This document shows positions 12,127-25,217 of a stretch of 64,000 bases of DNA, one piece after another. The stretch comes from Paragonimus westermani (taxonomy: Eukaryota; Platyhelminthes; Trematoda; Plagiorchiida; Troglotrematidae): contig QNGE01003516.1 in the NCBI GenBank assembly GCA_008508345.1, positions 1 to 64,000 on the forward strand. Direction: 5' to 3'. Each line of letters opens with the position of its first letter. Within the stretch, counting starts at the first letter, position 1. Below the pieces are notes generated by a model that saw nothing but the letters and a program-made list of their open reading frames with translations, was not told where the DNA came from and did no database searches. A program made the position numbers and the translations under genes.

Positions 12127-13266
12127 TCGAAAGAAAACTTTAAGACAGTCTATACACCGTTATAGGGCAAGTGAACTAAAGCAAACTTATACAGACAAAA
12201 AATGTTAAAACAAACCTGATACTAACGTTTTACAAACACATGACTATCGGGTCTAATAGCATGATAGTGTTACAGGAACACTATGGTAATGTATTGCAAC
12301 TGACTTTAGATAAGGCAGCATGCATTCCATCTGGTCTAGATAATATACACGAAAGTATTAACTTGGATAATGTTTCCTGTCCCTTTTTGGATTAAGCTTA
12401 TCGTAGAACTGAACTGAACTGTTCCTTTGTTGTGAAACCACGATGTAACCGGTTTTGTTGCATAGTCTCCAATGAAATATTTAACTCCAGCCAACGCAAC
12501 TTTCGCGAACAGATTGAATACAACAATGATGTCATCAATCTGTCCTCTAACTAAGGTCTTCTTAGGGAAGAACAAATGGGTAAATATTTCTTTGACGGTG
12601 CTCCAACTGACCCTTAAGGATGTGGTAATGTCACTTTGTCTACAAGAAACTTTTTTTAGGGATTTGGGCATTACGTCGCAGTCGACTCAGCAGAAGGCAG
12701 TACATGTCTATTTGTTTGGTAACGCTTGTTTGTAGACTGCGTATGTTAGCCTTTGTTTACCCTCATCATTTTATCCTGCTCAGCCCGTTTAAAGGTTACA
12801 TTTAAGGTCACATAATGACAATCGAACTTCGAGGGGATTAACCATATTTCCGTGCGCCCTGTTCAGTGCTGTCAAAGGCACATACCTGTTATCGCCATAT
12901 ACCTTTATGTACGTCTACTCTTCCTAGTCCGTGTGTCAGGATTGAAGACAGAAATCGAGATATTTGTACACAGTATATATCACGCAATTTATTTTCGCAT
13001 GGTGTGAATGTACTTGTTGGAACAACTATTAAATATCCATAGGCTGCGACTCGCCTACACCTAGTGGGTGTCACCTTAGGAAGGATTCAACACGTTGAGT
13101 TCGCATAAACCAAGGTAGCCTCGTTGGTATAGGCGAGGTGCATTGTTAATGAACTACGTTCTTTTTGAGTGGCATGGTAATCCCGGCAATTCTCAGTCAC
13201 TACGGTTCAAAACATTGGCACATTAAAACACCTGTAGTCCTCTACATGTTTGCGCTTCTATCTCAG
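12127..13266. other. No secure gene; weak exon candidate at 12,491
   Basis: A CAG acceptor ends at 12,490. The plus-strand frame behind it holds NATFANRLNTTMMSSICPL and KWVNISLTVL, with three N-glycosylation sequons, open to 12,735. It might be an extracellular exon of the same gene as 13,267-13,617. An overlapping minus-strand frame (12,336-12,671) has no Penelope similarity. Confidence 0.2.
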
Positions 13267-13617
13267 CATGTTACCATAGAAACAAGCAAACCTTCTAGTG
13301 TCTCAGTAACTGCTCTTACTAGTGTACGCTGGCAACCGGACCATTTTTGCCCACACTATTGTGCGAACGATCCTAATCATTCATCCATTTGTAAAGAAAC
13401 TTTCCGGTGGAATCAGACCATGATCAGTACTCAATGCAAGACGTACAGTATCGAGTTCATCTTTACAAGGGTGAAAGCAGACTGTAATTGCGTCTCGCAA
13501 TCACTTGGTGTTACAGGTACATTTGTCACCTGTATCAGTCAACACTTCGTGAAAGTAAGCATTCTGTTTCTTGTTGTTTGTCAGTTCTGTTGGCGTGGTC
13601 TTCTTAATCAATGCTGA
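13267..13617 (+). CDS. Candidate 3' exon of a cysteine-rich secreted or membrane protein
   Basis: The acceptor TTCTATCTCAG ends at 13,266, in phase with an open frame whose full length (13,165-13,617, 150 codons) is among the longest non-transposon frames here. The peptide has SKPSSVSVTALTSVRWQP, like the first strands of a fibronectin type III domain, then about eight cysteines (CPHYCAND, SSIC, STQC, KADCNC). A strong donor, GTAAGC, lies at 13,555 and an acceptor ends at 13,584, defining a 30-nt intron-like segment that is a multiple of three. Read through, it adds a hydrophobic VSILFLVVCQFCW near the C-terminus; spliced out, the protein ends FCWRGLLNQC. Stop TGA is at 13,615-13,617 and AATAAA follows at 14,002. 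The FN3 idea is weak. Confidence 0.35.
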   Translation, partial: HVTIETSKPSSVSVTALTSVRWQPDHFCPHYCANDPNHSSICKETFRWNQTMISTQCKTYSIEFIFTRVKADCNCVSQSLGVTGTFVTCISQHFVKVSILFLVVCQFCWRGLLNQC

Positions 13618-14001
13618 TAATGGCTCATAAGTCGTGTTTATGTGTATACTGTGATTCGTAGTCCAGACTACACGGTCCGTTGATTGCGAGTTGCAGTTGC
13701 TTGTCCACCATTGCCTGCAGCGTCTACTCTGTGTATCTCTTCCGGTTAGTCAGCCAGCCATTACATATGAACAAAGTGTACCAGTGGAATTCTTTGGTGC
13801 ATCGGAAGGACTTTTTTTCTCATTTTTGTTATTCTGAGTACGGAAGAAAGCAATCGAGAGATTGACCAATAGGTATGTATTTGACAAAGAATTTAGCTTA
13901 CTGCCAAAACATTTACTAACTGGTGCGTTCGTCACAAAGTAACATTTCAGAAGTCTTCTCCAGCCCAGAATCACAGACACTCAGTGGTATGAGATGATTT
14001 G

Positions 14002-14007
14002 AATAAA
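14002..14007 (+). promoter_or_regulatory. Candidate poly(A) signal AATAAA
   Basis: Lies 385 bases after the TGA of the candidate exon at 13,267-13,617, a reasonable 3' UTR length. Confidence 0.35.
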
Positions 14008-14029
14008 GCTGCAATTCTGAAGAATATTT

Positions 14030-17000
14030 TTAATTTGCGGTACTGTTGCTTATACTCCACAATTGTTTAGTCCGACTGTATTGTTACCGTATAATCTTGT
14101 CTAAAATGAAGACTTTCACAGACTTGAAACGTTGCCCAGTTTTCGTGGACAGTACTGGAGAACATGGTTAAAAAAAGCGCATTTTGGCACGTCTGCTAAC
14201 TGAAAAATTACATAAACAACCAGAGAACCTGGATAGTGGGGCCAAATATACAGTTCCGTCCCAAAAAGAAGAATGTCCACTGATTGAGGAACGGAGGTTT
14301 CAGTGATCAACGTTTGAACACAATAGTTCGGTATTAATCTTCATAAGTCCCAGCCGGACTAGAACCAATGGAAGAAACAGCGTGCCGGTAAGGGGCCATT
14401 CCGGAGAGCCAGAAAACCTGCATTTGGATCCATTTACCCATGTGTACTATCGTCTCATATGGAATCCACCGAGGGATCCCGAGGGGGGCTAGACTTCCAC
14501 GCAGGATACGATACCACTTACTGGTTGTTGCACATGACGTTCATTGTAACCAACGGACAGGTATTCCCTGAGCCCCTTTCTCAGTTCTTATTAATGAAGA
14601 CTATTAATTGCTGAGACGTGAACAGTCGATAGTGTGAAAGGTCAGGTTATGTAAAGGCAGGGGTTCTGGTAACAGCGTCACGAGATGCTTCATTTTTCCC
14701 GTAGTTAGCAGGTTTGAATACAGAGAGAATCACCGAACTCGAGCTTTGATCCAAATAACCAGTGCACGCACACAACGGTAAACGTGCGTTCGCTCTGTTC
14801 ACTTGTTTAAGGACAGCCCGTTAGTACATACTGCAAAAGAATGAGCGTAGCATTCTTGTTTAACACGGTTCCCACAGCGCACGCTAAACCATTATTGCTG
14901 ATTATACAGATATTAATTTGTCAGTAGCCCACACCACGCAAATCATTGGTTAAACATATTCGTATCTGTACTCACTGTATTTGTCAAGTGGTCCTACGGT
15001 CTCTGTAACGCTCAACCCACTTCCGTTAATTCAGGATGTAATTGTTTTTCTCTGTGTTCCTGTAACATTTCCCCCTTCTTCAACATTCAAATTTTGCAAC
15101 CCTAGAGAGAGTTGATTCAAGTGAACACGTGTCTCCCGGTCCCGAGTGCAATTTCGGTAAGCTTGCGCATACTAGTAACCATGCTTGGAAGTTAGCCGAA
15201 AGGTTGATGAAAATGTACTTTTTGTTCCGTGTTCCGGTTTAGTTGGTGACTGAAACCCGACATCCAAAGCGGCTAGACAGAATGACGATACCGTGGTAGT
15301 CTTGACGTCCGAATAACCGTGTAAACAATTGCCGGTACGGCTGTATAATTTTTGTTTTGTGATAAACTGACAACCATACAATATTCGTCACCTTTGCATA
15401 CGTAAAAACAGCTGTCTACAAACATCAACCCTCCAAAGGTTATCGATCTTAGAGCTGGGTATTTGTTATATTTTAAGACTGGTTGTTTTCAATCCGCTAA
15501 GAATCGTGTCTTACATTGTGTATGCCGAAATGCATATAACGCATAACCTAGACCATAGAGAGTAGACGAGACTGGTAACCTTTTTTCTCGGTTGTCATGC
15601 TGTATCTATGTTGTCACGCCACATTAGCATCACACATGCCGCAAGTTTTACACACCATAACAAGACTGACATCGATACTAGAACCACACCACATTTTTTT
15701 ACCGTCAATCTTAACACAAGAAATGGGAAGGGTTCGTTCGAATGAGATGAAACTCCATCGATGAGCATGTATCAGTTTTTCAACTGAAAGAGATGCAAAA
15801 ATTCCATGGAATCTAGATTATCAAGGCAGAAGAAAGATTCTAAACTTGACATGAGTTGCAAAGTATTTGAGGTCACTTCCGAGGAAAAGATTGTCTACTG
15901 GGCTCCAATAATCCCGGGATACTATGTGGTTTGCTAGTGTCTTCTAAGGTTAGAAACTTGACGGACAAACAATAGATGCAAGAAAAAAGCAATCGATCTT
16001 CTCGTAGTGTACTTCAACCGGAATTATTGTACGCAGGAACAAGATAAACAGAAGTGTCAGTCTCCCTTAAAAATGGACTTCTCCAACAAGCGAATGTTTT
16101 CGATATTCATGATGTAGTGGAACCGACGGTTGAATACTACGACGTACACATGAAAAAACAGACACAACTCGTATTTATTTCACGTGGCCGTCTTTTCCAG
16201 CACAGCCTGTTGTAGTAGTCGAATATCGTGACTTGACGACATAAGACAACTACATCCTGTCATTCCCTGTAGTTTCGTGATACGCAATCCGCTTGTGTGT
16301 GCACTGTAAACCTCCCTTGGAGCTAGTTTACTGGCTCTGTGACAGACCATTTGAGACCAGTACTAAGCAGCGGAGTAGTTTGGTTGATTTAGGAGGGACG
16401 CGACTTCGAAAAGCTCTGAAGTCAAACCAGCGGAAGAAACGGCAAGTGTTCTGTCAGCTTAACTACGAAGCGGCGACGGGAGCTTCGAAATTTCATAACT
16501 GGGGCCCGTCATTCACTCGATCCACTCTCCCATATGAAATCCACAGAAGGATTCACACAACTGACCGCTTCAACAGGATTTCCCAAACAGTTCCGGATGG
16601 AACTCAGTAATGAGGGTGTCAAGTATGTTTTTGTCGCTGGTTCGAATTTCACCAACCTCTTTGATTCCTCACAACTGGATCTATTCCAACTGAATACATC
16701 TGAGTTTTATTTGTTTAATGTTTGGCTAGAGGAACATGTCATGCTGAGTGACGAAGATAGTCAAGGGTTTATGTGTAAGTTTCTATTGGACACTCCAAAA
16801 CACTGAGTTACCGATTTTTGAAGTTCTTGAAACGGAATAATGAAGTAGCTATCGCTGTATCCTATGACTGAAGACTTGGGAAGTAAGGAGGGAAGTGGTC
16901 GAAGAAAGATCACCACAAAACGAATATAGGCCTTTGACACGATCAGTTAGACAGCAGCTGTTGATACTAACAACAGCAATAACAACAACGCAGTCTAGAC

Positions 17001-20000
17001 TTAGCACCTTTCTGTGACTGATCGTAACCACGAAAAAAAGAGTACATTTGAGTGAAATACATGCTAGGCTCTCCTGTTCGCATTCAGTGTTTACATAAAG
17101 GTGCACAGAACTGATTGACACGGACTGTACGACGCTACTGTTGACGTCTGTAGCAGCAGGCTAAAGCAATGTGAACTAATAGGCCACGGTTTGGTTCTTA
17201 CATATAAGGTGGTTCAACTTAAATGTGGGAGACTGTTAGCATTAAATTCAGGCCATCTGTTATACAGACTCAAAGGTGGACCTGTCCAATTATCGAGGAT
17301 CATACGCATCTATCCGATAAGCGAAGAACTGCGACACCTTGGAAGACGTGTTACAAAACCTTTTTTATGCGAATGATAGTTCACAGTTTTCAGTTTTAAA
17401 ACGAGTCAGTTCAACGTGTTACATCTGCTGGTAAGATAATGACTTCAGATGTTATCCTGTTCACCTTGAACACAAGATCCTAATGTGATTTTATGTTTGC
17501 GTCTGGCTATTTTATACCGCTACCCATGGCCGTAACGCCAAAGTCTATCCCATATGAAATAAGTACCTCTCGGTGGTTGGATTGAGTTATGTAAACCTGA
17601 CAGTGAGCAGACCTTCAACAAATTAGATGAATGGGGCTACTACAGTTGCTAATAAAACAGTGACCAAATACTAAGCGATGAAAGTTAAAAACTCCCCTTC
17701 TCAGTAAAACGGGTTATGACGAAACCAGCTGGTTCTTGATTCGGACATGGTTACATGAACATCTGAAGGTTTTCAGAAGCACTATGTAGAAACTCATTTT
17801 CCGCGTTGTGTTTGGCAGCTTCTGAATAATTTAGAAAAACGTGATTACATTTCAGGGTGACACAAGTACTCTTTATTCCGACTATTCTGGGTGACCTATT
17901 CCAGAACTATCGTCGCTTTAGTCATTAGTCAAGCCAGACTGGCTATAGTTTCGTTAACAGTTTGGACATCTGATCTGGTTTGGCGCATTAGGTGGGCCAT
18001 AAATTGAGGTAGGCCGGCATTAAAGATAAGGAACCTTATTGTCTAGATGCTTTATTTTCAAAATGTACTCCACTTTCACATGGTTTTACTAAGAACTATG
18101 CTTTTACAGTTGGTGCACAATTTTCTTAATCTGCGACCATTGTTTTTAGCCATTTTTCATCACCTGTAGCCAATGGGTTAGTTTATTAGTTTAAGTAAAG
18201 TTGCACTCTGGCCGCTAATCTTTTATGTGTGCCAGTTAAGTACGATAAAAATGGTTATATAAAGGTGACCCTCGTCTAAAACCCTAGACAAAAGAATAAA
18301 TAACGATGGTGAAACGTGTGACGTAATTACTCATTGTGAGTTATGCATCAAATACAGGTTTGCTATCATCACGGTTAATGCGGAGTTTTCAAATGTAGAT
18401 AGCGAGGGATTCAACTAAATGTCGAGTAGCAAATCGATACAGTCTCATCTGATTCATTTAACCTTGGTTACAGCGTACGCTGCGACTCTTCGATGACGTG
18501 TGGCTGGCACTAATACAGTGCTGATCTCTGTGTCTCTTAGTCGGATGAGCGCTTTCATAATGAGAACCGTGTGCATTCCCTTAGTTTTCATACAGCTGTC
18601 ACCCTAAAATTTGCGTAAGATTCCCTCTACATCTTTATCCATAAAGATCAGAACATTAACACTGTACGTATATTAATATACCAACTAGTAGTTAGATACC
18701 AAGGCTTCCATCCTCATTTCCTACGACTGCAACTGCAACTTTCAGCTCAACTTGCATACGTCCTTGCAACCTGTTTAATCGACTTCCATGTAGCAAAGCA
18801 TTCCAGTCCATCAACAATGAGATGGCTGCCACTTATTCAAAACATACAGCCTCACAAATATTCCTCTGTATTCCTGATTGGCAAAAGCTTTGAAGACAGT
18901 ACAGCTTTGTATCACATATGCGGTGTGATATTCTTCCACTGCTCGCTGCTCTATTTACCTACCTTCTCGTTCAAGATTCCACTCGATCAATTAGGATAGA
19001 AAGCTGGCATCCGTGATCGAGTAATCCCTCTTGTCAGTCATCACAGCTAACCTTTTCACGGTACCATCAAGAGCTAGCAGATCGATTCACGTTGCCTGAA
19101 AAACAACGACATTGGAAACAGTTCTACTCGTATAACAAAGAATGAACAACAAATGCACAATGGTTCCTAAGTTCCTTTGGGACCATTTTTGTTTGTTTTT
19201 GTGTGAATGCTGGGTTTATATCTTCCCTAACAATGTGACGGTAGTCGTGATGAAAGAGCAGTTCATGTTTTAAAAAAAAACTGTCAAGACTTGGAAATCG
19301 TTGACATTGGCATCAATTAACTTGTCATGAACAGAAGGCACCAGCAAATTTACGGAAGTCTGATTCTGACCATCCGTAAACCATATTCGTCTTAATAAAT
19401 ATTTCAACTGCAAGTAACGAGAAGTTCGATTCTCACGCTAGTTTTAATGTGTAACACTGTTAGCATTTTACCAAAACAGAACTGGTCATAAATTAAGCCT
19501 ATCAGATGTAGTGAGATTGCAGTTGTTGACCATTGCGTTGAAAGCTAAAAAAACCTGCCTTCCGCTGAGCCTGGAAGGATCTCCATCAATAGGTCAACTA
19601 TTTTTAACCGTCGTAGAAAACGGTTTTTTCGATAAAGTTGATTAGACTTGAACGATCCCGAAAGAATAGAAAACAATATCCACCGTCACTAACAGGCCAG
19701 GTATAAGCAATCGAATTTATGTTTTGTGTCCTACCATTGAACGAATCTCCTTCCCCAAAAATTGTGTATCTTCTCGATTAATTCGAAGGAAATGAAGTAT
19801 GTGAAGGCAAATTCCTCACACTTCAATTCATAAGCTGCCATCAAGTCACTGTTGCAAATTTCATGTGCAGATTATTTTTCAGTAGTTAAATATTTGGTTG
19901 GTTTGGGATTGAACATGACTCGCATTTGTTAACAGCCTTCAAATTCAGCCTGATTCAGAAAGGAAGCATAACATTTCAATGTTATTTGAGCCCATCATTA

Positions 20001-20536
20001 ATGGAAATCTTTGCCATTCTCGAGATTTGCAGTAACTGCATCTTTTGTCGAGGTGGTTTACACCACTTGTTGGTTACTCACAAGCGACAGTAGTCCAATA
20101 TTTAGTTATGGTCAACTTGTCATGTCTAATGTATGGTCAGTTGTTCAGTGGTGTGTTCCATTTGGTTGAATAAACGAAAAGTAATGAGCTAGCTGGAGCC
20201 CAAGGTTTGGTGCTATAAAGATGGGGCTGAAACTAGGGGGCGTTGGACATGGCTATTGCTTCCGTTTACTTCACATTCCAAACACTGTATGGTAGACAAT
20301 GTTGAAAGCTGTTTAGCAGAATACGAAATATACGGACACCAAATATATTAGTCTTTTCTTTGCGTTTTATTCGTTTAGGGCTCACCTGCTTTATAACTGT
20401 GGTTTAAGTATCATCAAACTAACCAGGATGCTGCTGATTTGCAATAGCCGTGCCAATGAAATGGTGTTGTCTGCAAACTGTTAACATGGAATCTACGATC
20501 ATCACAATTATTTAACATGTTAACCCTATTTTATCT
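14030..20536. other. No recognisable gene
   Basis: Mostly unique AT-leaning sequence. A 90-codon frame at 16,534-16,806 starts with ATG and is protein-like in places (DSSQLDLFQLNTSEFYLF), but has no supporting splice or similarity signal and overlaps a SINE2-like scrap (GTTTTTGTCGCTGGTTCGAA at about 16,628). Nothing else stands out. Confidence 0.35.
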
Positions 20537-20620
20537 TGGCCGGAGTTCACTCCGCCGCCACGACAGTATCAATAAACTGTAACAAGAGCAAAACTCGAGT
20601 CACTTGGAAATCACCTGATG
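20537..20620 (+). mobile_element. SINE1 fragment
   Basis: TTGGCCGGAGTTCACTCC matches the box B region of SINE1. AAGAGCAAAACTCGAGTCAC matches the body downstream of it. Both the head and the tail are missing. Confidence 0.5.
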
Positions 20621-21102
20621 TGACCTGCATACTCAAAGGAACTCAGATGAACGGTCGCTTAGATGTATACGATGGGGATGCTGATAGAGCAGTAGACGCA
20701 CCCAAAACGGCAACGAATATTTTCCAAGTTCACTGCCACTCTCTATAAACCCTATGGCAAAACAATACGATTGTTCCCTATCGCTGCATACATTTATATT
20801 CCTTTAAGTCTAACGCACCTATTCTGGGATTCAACGTACACACCAGAAAATCTACTATGAATCTGTAATACTTGTAACGCGGACTTACTGAAAATGTTGG
20901 CGGAGCTATAATTCTAAACAGTTATTAAACACCTGGTAAACAAGTGTAGTAACACATGTCCATTTCGAACGGGTTTCTCCAAAGGTATCTGAACGAACCT
21001 GCGTACATCGTTGTAACAAAAAATCGGAGGTAGTTAATTTACACGATACCATTCCTGCCGTAGAGAAGTTTTAGACTCAGTCACCGACAAACATACACGA
21101 AC

Positions 21103-21296
21103 ATGTTTGTATACTTGCTGAGTAAGTATGTTCCAGTGCTTTCAGTCTACTCCAACAAGGAACTTTATGTTGATCACGAAAAACGATGTAGCTGGCAATG
21201 TAATCACGTATTTTTAAAGTTGGATGCATGGAACAAATTGCCACCAGTGGTGGTCATCACTACAACGGTTACTGACTTCAATTGCAAGTTTGAACA
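21103..21296 (+). CDS. Candidate first coding exon, unknown
   Basis: The ATG at 21,103 opens MFVYLLSKYVPVLSVYSNKE and runs 64 codons, through RCSWQCNHVFLKLDAWNK and VVVITTTVTDFNCKFEQ, to a donor GTAGGT at 21,297. A 24-nt piece inside it (21,122-21,145) starts GTAAGT and ends TTTCAG, but is probably too short to be an intron. An acceptor at 21,438 would lead quickly to a stop. No homologue recognised. Confidence 0.22.
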
Positions 21297-21830
21297 AGGT
21301 AGGTTGGCACTATTTCCCGGTCTGCAATAATGGAGTAACCGAGGTACACTTGGGCGTAATGACAGCCCTTTCTTTTCTCACCTTTGCGTTACATTTGTTT
21401 CCTACCTACTATCATCCATGAACATTTCTTGTTACAGTTCCTCCCTAGATTTGTTTAGCTCGTGGCTCGTTCTCAAATCCAGGAGTCCGAAAGAAATCAC
21501 AATGCAGTTAACATATGCCTTGATCCTGTCCACTAATCTTGACATACCACGGTTGATGTAGTTCATTCCAGTCCCATTTCTCTCCACCACTGCAATCTCT
21601 TCTGATACTATTCTACCTTTTCGATCTCAAAATAATGCTTTCACTGTCCTATTGCTGACTAAACTTTGAACATTCTCGCAATCCTTAAGGCAGCACACAT
21701 ACACACACTTTGGTTCCCATCCAAAAGACAGCCTGCTAAAGTCCGTTACTTATGGATGTTCTGTCAGACCATCTGTAATAACCCACTAGTACACGACCTA
21801 TTTTCATATATCACGACAACATTTTCTCAG

Positions 21831-22086
21831 TGTGTCCGGGCCGTTCAGATTGAAGTCACTGTCAGTTGTAAAAGACGCAAACTTCCCCCGGGGCCGCCTA
21901 CTTCAGAGTGCGCCGAACTTGACGATAATAGGGATTAAGTACTTTTCTCTTTCAAGACTAACCTGCTCATGGGGGTGCTACAGTGCCCTTGGAGTCAGTC
22001 TTGTCGAAACCCACGGTGTAAATATAGATTTACCGGCGAACAACATGTTGGCATGGAAATCAGACGACAGAACTTTCCATCACCAC
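21831..22086 (+). CDS. Candidate internal exon, unknown
   Basis: A strong acceptor, ACATTTTCTCAG, ends at 21,830. The frame behind it reads VSGPFRLKSLSVVKDANFPR, APNLTIIGIKYFSLSRLTCS and GVNIDLPANNMLAWKSDDRT, and is open for 85 codons to TAA at 22,090. The only nearby donors are GTTTAA at 22,087 (weak) and GTAGGG just after the stop. The peptide looks protein-like but I recognise no family. It may be part of a plus-strand gene running from about 21 to 25 kb. Confidence 0.25.
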
Positions 22087-22924
22087 GTTTAAGTAGGGTT
22101 AATTGTTGTTCTAGTATACTGTGGCTTCTCTGCAAAGGAGATCACAAGAAACACTTCAACCTTCACAGTCAGTCAGCAGTTTCTTGTAAATTCAAAATCA
22201 TATACTTGAGCGTGCAAAACTGGTTCTTTCCAGGCTCACTCAGCGTTACATCCCAGTCCACTTTGGAGGTATAAATAGCCTTGGTTCATTCACTGTCTCT
22301 CTGAAAACATCGGTGTCGGCTCATCTTTGTGCATTATCTTTCTACCAGGAAGAAACCAATAAGCTGTCTAATGATCGTTCCCTGCTGACATCTGTTGATA
22401 GCATGTGGCCATTGTTTGAAAGGTTCACATGTCAGACAACTTGTATGCTCAGCTTTGAATGTTAACTTACTATGACTATGTGATAGTCTTATGGGTATCG
22501 TCAGTAATCTTGACAGTCAACATTCCGACAGATCATTATATCTGTAGTTCGTAATCTTGACGGTTCAGCACACTAACAAGTCAAAATCCCAACAGTACGG
22601 AAGCCTTATAATTAATAGTTTACCGATTAAAGTATCTTTCGTTCAAAATATCAAGAGAAAGAAATCGTACTATCTGATAACTGATATTAACTATATATGA
22701 CATCTTTGTTTCCATTGAATTGCAACATGTGCGGATCCCCAGTCAAGTTTCTTACTGGCCAATTTCCATGGTCTTTGACAACGGCTAAAACTCTTGTCCT
22801 TCTATCACCTACCACGTTCTTTGGTATGAGACACAGTACGAACTAGACAATCAGCCTGTCTCTCAGCTTGCTGCCGTTCTTTCCATATGCACCCGCATCA
22901 TGATATTCTGCTTCCACCCTTCAG

Positions 22925-23105
22925 TATCCACGGGTACTCAGTATATTGCTTCACTGCTGAGAGACTGGTTGCACGGAGTTGTTACATTTTAATCGCCAGT
23001 GACAGAGGTGGTCCAATTTTTTTCACTGGTACTTTTGGGTCTACTGAGCCTCTTGTCAATGATTTGAACCGAATTTGTGCTACAAACTGGTTGCAGAACT
23101 CATAG
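22925..23105 (+). CDS. Candidate exon, unknown
   Basis: The acceptor CTTCCACCCTTCAG, ending at 22,924, is one of the strongest pyrimidine tracts in the window. The frame behind it reads IHGYSVYCFTAERLVARSCY, ILIASDRGGPIFFTGTFGS, TEPLVNDLNRICATNWLQNS, then TAG at 23,103-23,105. It could be a terminal exon, or could end earlier at GTGGTC or GTACTT. No known family. Confidence 0.25.
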
Positions 23106-23283
23106 AATGAGTCAGGCGAGCCACACCACATAAGACGCCAGCCGTAAAAGCAGTTGGAATTCCTTTAAAGACTGACCTGCATGGTAGGCATGCCCATACG
23201 ATGAATGAATTTTGACCAATATTCATTAGAGTTTATGTGAACGGTTATCTTTGAGCTAATAGTAACGGAAACTTATTTTATAG

Positions 23284-23336
23284 GACGGGCTACCGTTGGC
23301 TTTTTTGGAGACAACCCCAATAACAAGGATAGGACG
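23284..23336 (+). CDS. Candidate 53-nt micro-exon
   Basis: An acceptor (ACTTATTTTATAG, ending 23,283) and a perfect donor (GTAAGT at 23,337) bound 53 bases. The frame ending in phase 0 reads RATVGFFGDNPNNKDRT; the other two frames either read DGLPLAFLETTP or contain stops. The double splice signal makes this more credible than its length suggests. Short exons like this are common in flatworm genes. Confidence 0.3.
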
Positions 23337-24287
23337 GTAAGTACACTGTTAGTCCTTACCAAGGATTGATTGATAATACTGGCAATTAAACGAGTACTAG
23401 TTAATCACAGTTTACAGTAACTCACGTGCAAGCTCAGTCTACAATAATACGATCCCAGGCCTAAAACGTGATATGCTGAATGTCGATAGATGGGTCAAGT
23501 CAGACTCATTTTTGTAAGCGATGGATACCAGTATGTTTGCTCAAGTTTATCCCCCTTGTGTTGTGTGCATCAAATAATCAACTGTCATTGACCGTTCGTA
23601 GGCGTCGCTGTCATAACAGTGATAGGAGTGAGCTTGTTAAAGTCAAGAGTGTATTATTGACTAATAACGCTCAGTCAATACACTATTTCAGGAGAGTATG
23701 TTTTATGGGTCACATCACTGATTTGAGTATGTGCAAAAGTCTGAATGGTGTGTGACACGATATGTGTGCCGCCATTATTTTCCACTCGACGTGAATCCAC
23801 TTCTCAAAAATCACCGCGCTACAAGTCAGTCTACCACGTTGAAAATTGTGTTCCCAAAAAAACGAAACTGATCAACTCTACCGCTGATACGAAGTCTGAC
23901 TGATGTAACCTAAGCAGTACCCACTTTTAACTATGAACTTCTAATTCAGACTGTTTATAAGTAACCGCCTAAGAAAGAAAGTACTCGGATAGACTTTTGT
24001 CCTCAATTAAACTTGCCATATTCTCATGGAATGTGGCTGGGCGCTTGGAAGTGGTAGTTTGGCTACGCCTATCAAGTATGTACTTCAGTGGGAGAGGGAA
24101 ACGGATAGTGTTACGTTCTAGTAGCGTAAATCCACAAAAAGTTTTGCAATTTAATTCTCATATCGCCTCTGTTTTCATTTATTTCCCATCAGCAAATCTG
24201 ATATTAACCTTGTCGTCCTTTACCAAATGTTCTTTGTTTAGCCAAAACAACCAGCTAAGAAGTAAATCTCTAAAACTACAGACTTAA

Positions 24288-24531
24288 CCGAGCCGTTTGT
24301 TATGCGGAGTAGATCCTTACGATGTTCAAGCTGGGCCAGTCCAGAACAGCTTACTCGAGTCTATCATAACAGTCTCTTTAGAGAAGGAATTCAGGCACAC
24401 ACAAAGCGCACATTCAGGACATCAAGTCGAGTCTTCGGACAGCAGTTATTGCTACGTTGTGAACAATGCATTATGGTTCAACGTTTGTAATCTTTTACCC
24501 TACATGCCTGAGGATGAAAAAGGCTATGAAG
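24288..24531 (+). CDS. Candidate exon A of a two-exon 3' gene end
   Basis: A plus-strand frame, open from the in-frame TAA at 24,285-24,287, reads LCGVDPYDVQAGPVQNSLLE, SSDSSYCYVVNNALWFNVCN and LLPYMPEDEKGYE and ends at a strong donor, GTAAGC at 24,532, leaving one G of the next codon. The true 5' edge is unclear: several AG dinucleotides lie inside but none has a good pyrimidine tract. Joined to 25,218 it restores a Gly codon and an open frame. Confidence 0.32.
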
Positions 24532-25217
24532 GTAAGCGTGCTTGTTTGTCTCATACATAAGAAAAAATTCAACATACAGCAGCGATTTATGTTCTGTCAA
24601 CCCAGTGTCTCTCTCTAATGTACAAAGTACTGTCGCATTCAAAACGGTTAAAATAACGGCAAGTAGTGGACTAGTTCGGCGCGCTAGAAACATGTCGCAT
24701 AAACGTGTACTAACCACAGCGTTTCTCTGGTGCGTGAGTCGTTCAGCGCTCATTTGTTTGACGTCTATCAGACCAACGGTATCAGGACAAATCGGACACG
24801 GCCGGCTGAATGTAGCATCCTTTATCCCAATCATTAGACAATAATATTGAATACCTATCATCCACAAGTGGCCATCGCTGATTCTGACATCATCACTGGC
24901 AATTTATTCATTGATCAGTATGTTCTTTGACTATGGATAGTATCATTCCAAAATACCACTTGCTTGCATGCAACTCGGTGTGACGTGGCAAACTGGCAAA
25001 ACTGATAGCACCTAATCTTACCAAAATGACAGTCGTGTGTGATCGGTAATTCGCAGTTACCCCATCCCTTTTGCAATCCACTATCATCCTTTGCACTAAA
25101 CAACAGTGAGCTGTCTTCCATTTGTTACTGAGTCCCCGTCATTTTCCGGCCGGTGTTTTTCACATGACTCTATACTTCTTACTGGTACATATTCATAACA
25201 AATTACTCATTTTTCAG

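Noticed and set aside
21122..21145. 24-nt segment starting GTAAGT and ending TTTCAG as an intron
   Set aside because: Below the length at which spliceosomal introns are known to be processed; it also keeps the frame, so it needs no splicing.
24478..24867. 129-codon minus-strand frame with a PCPICPD zinc-like motif
   Set aside because: Antisense to a better-supported plus-strand exon, and the motif is a single pair of cysteines.
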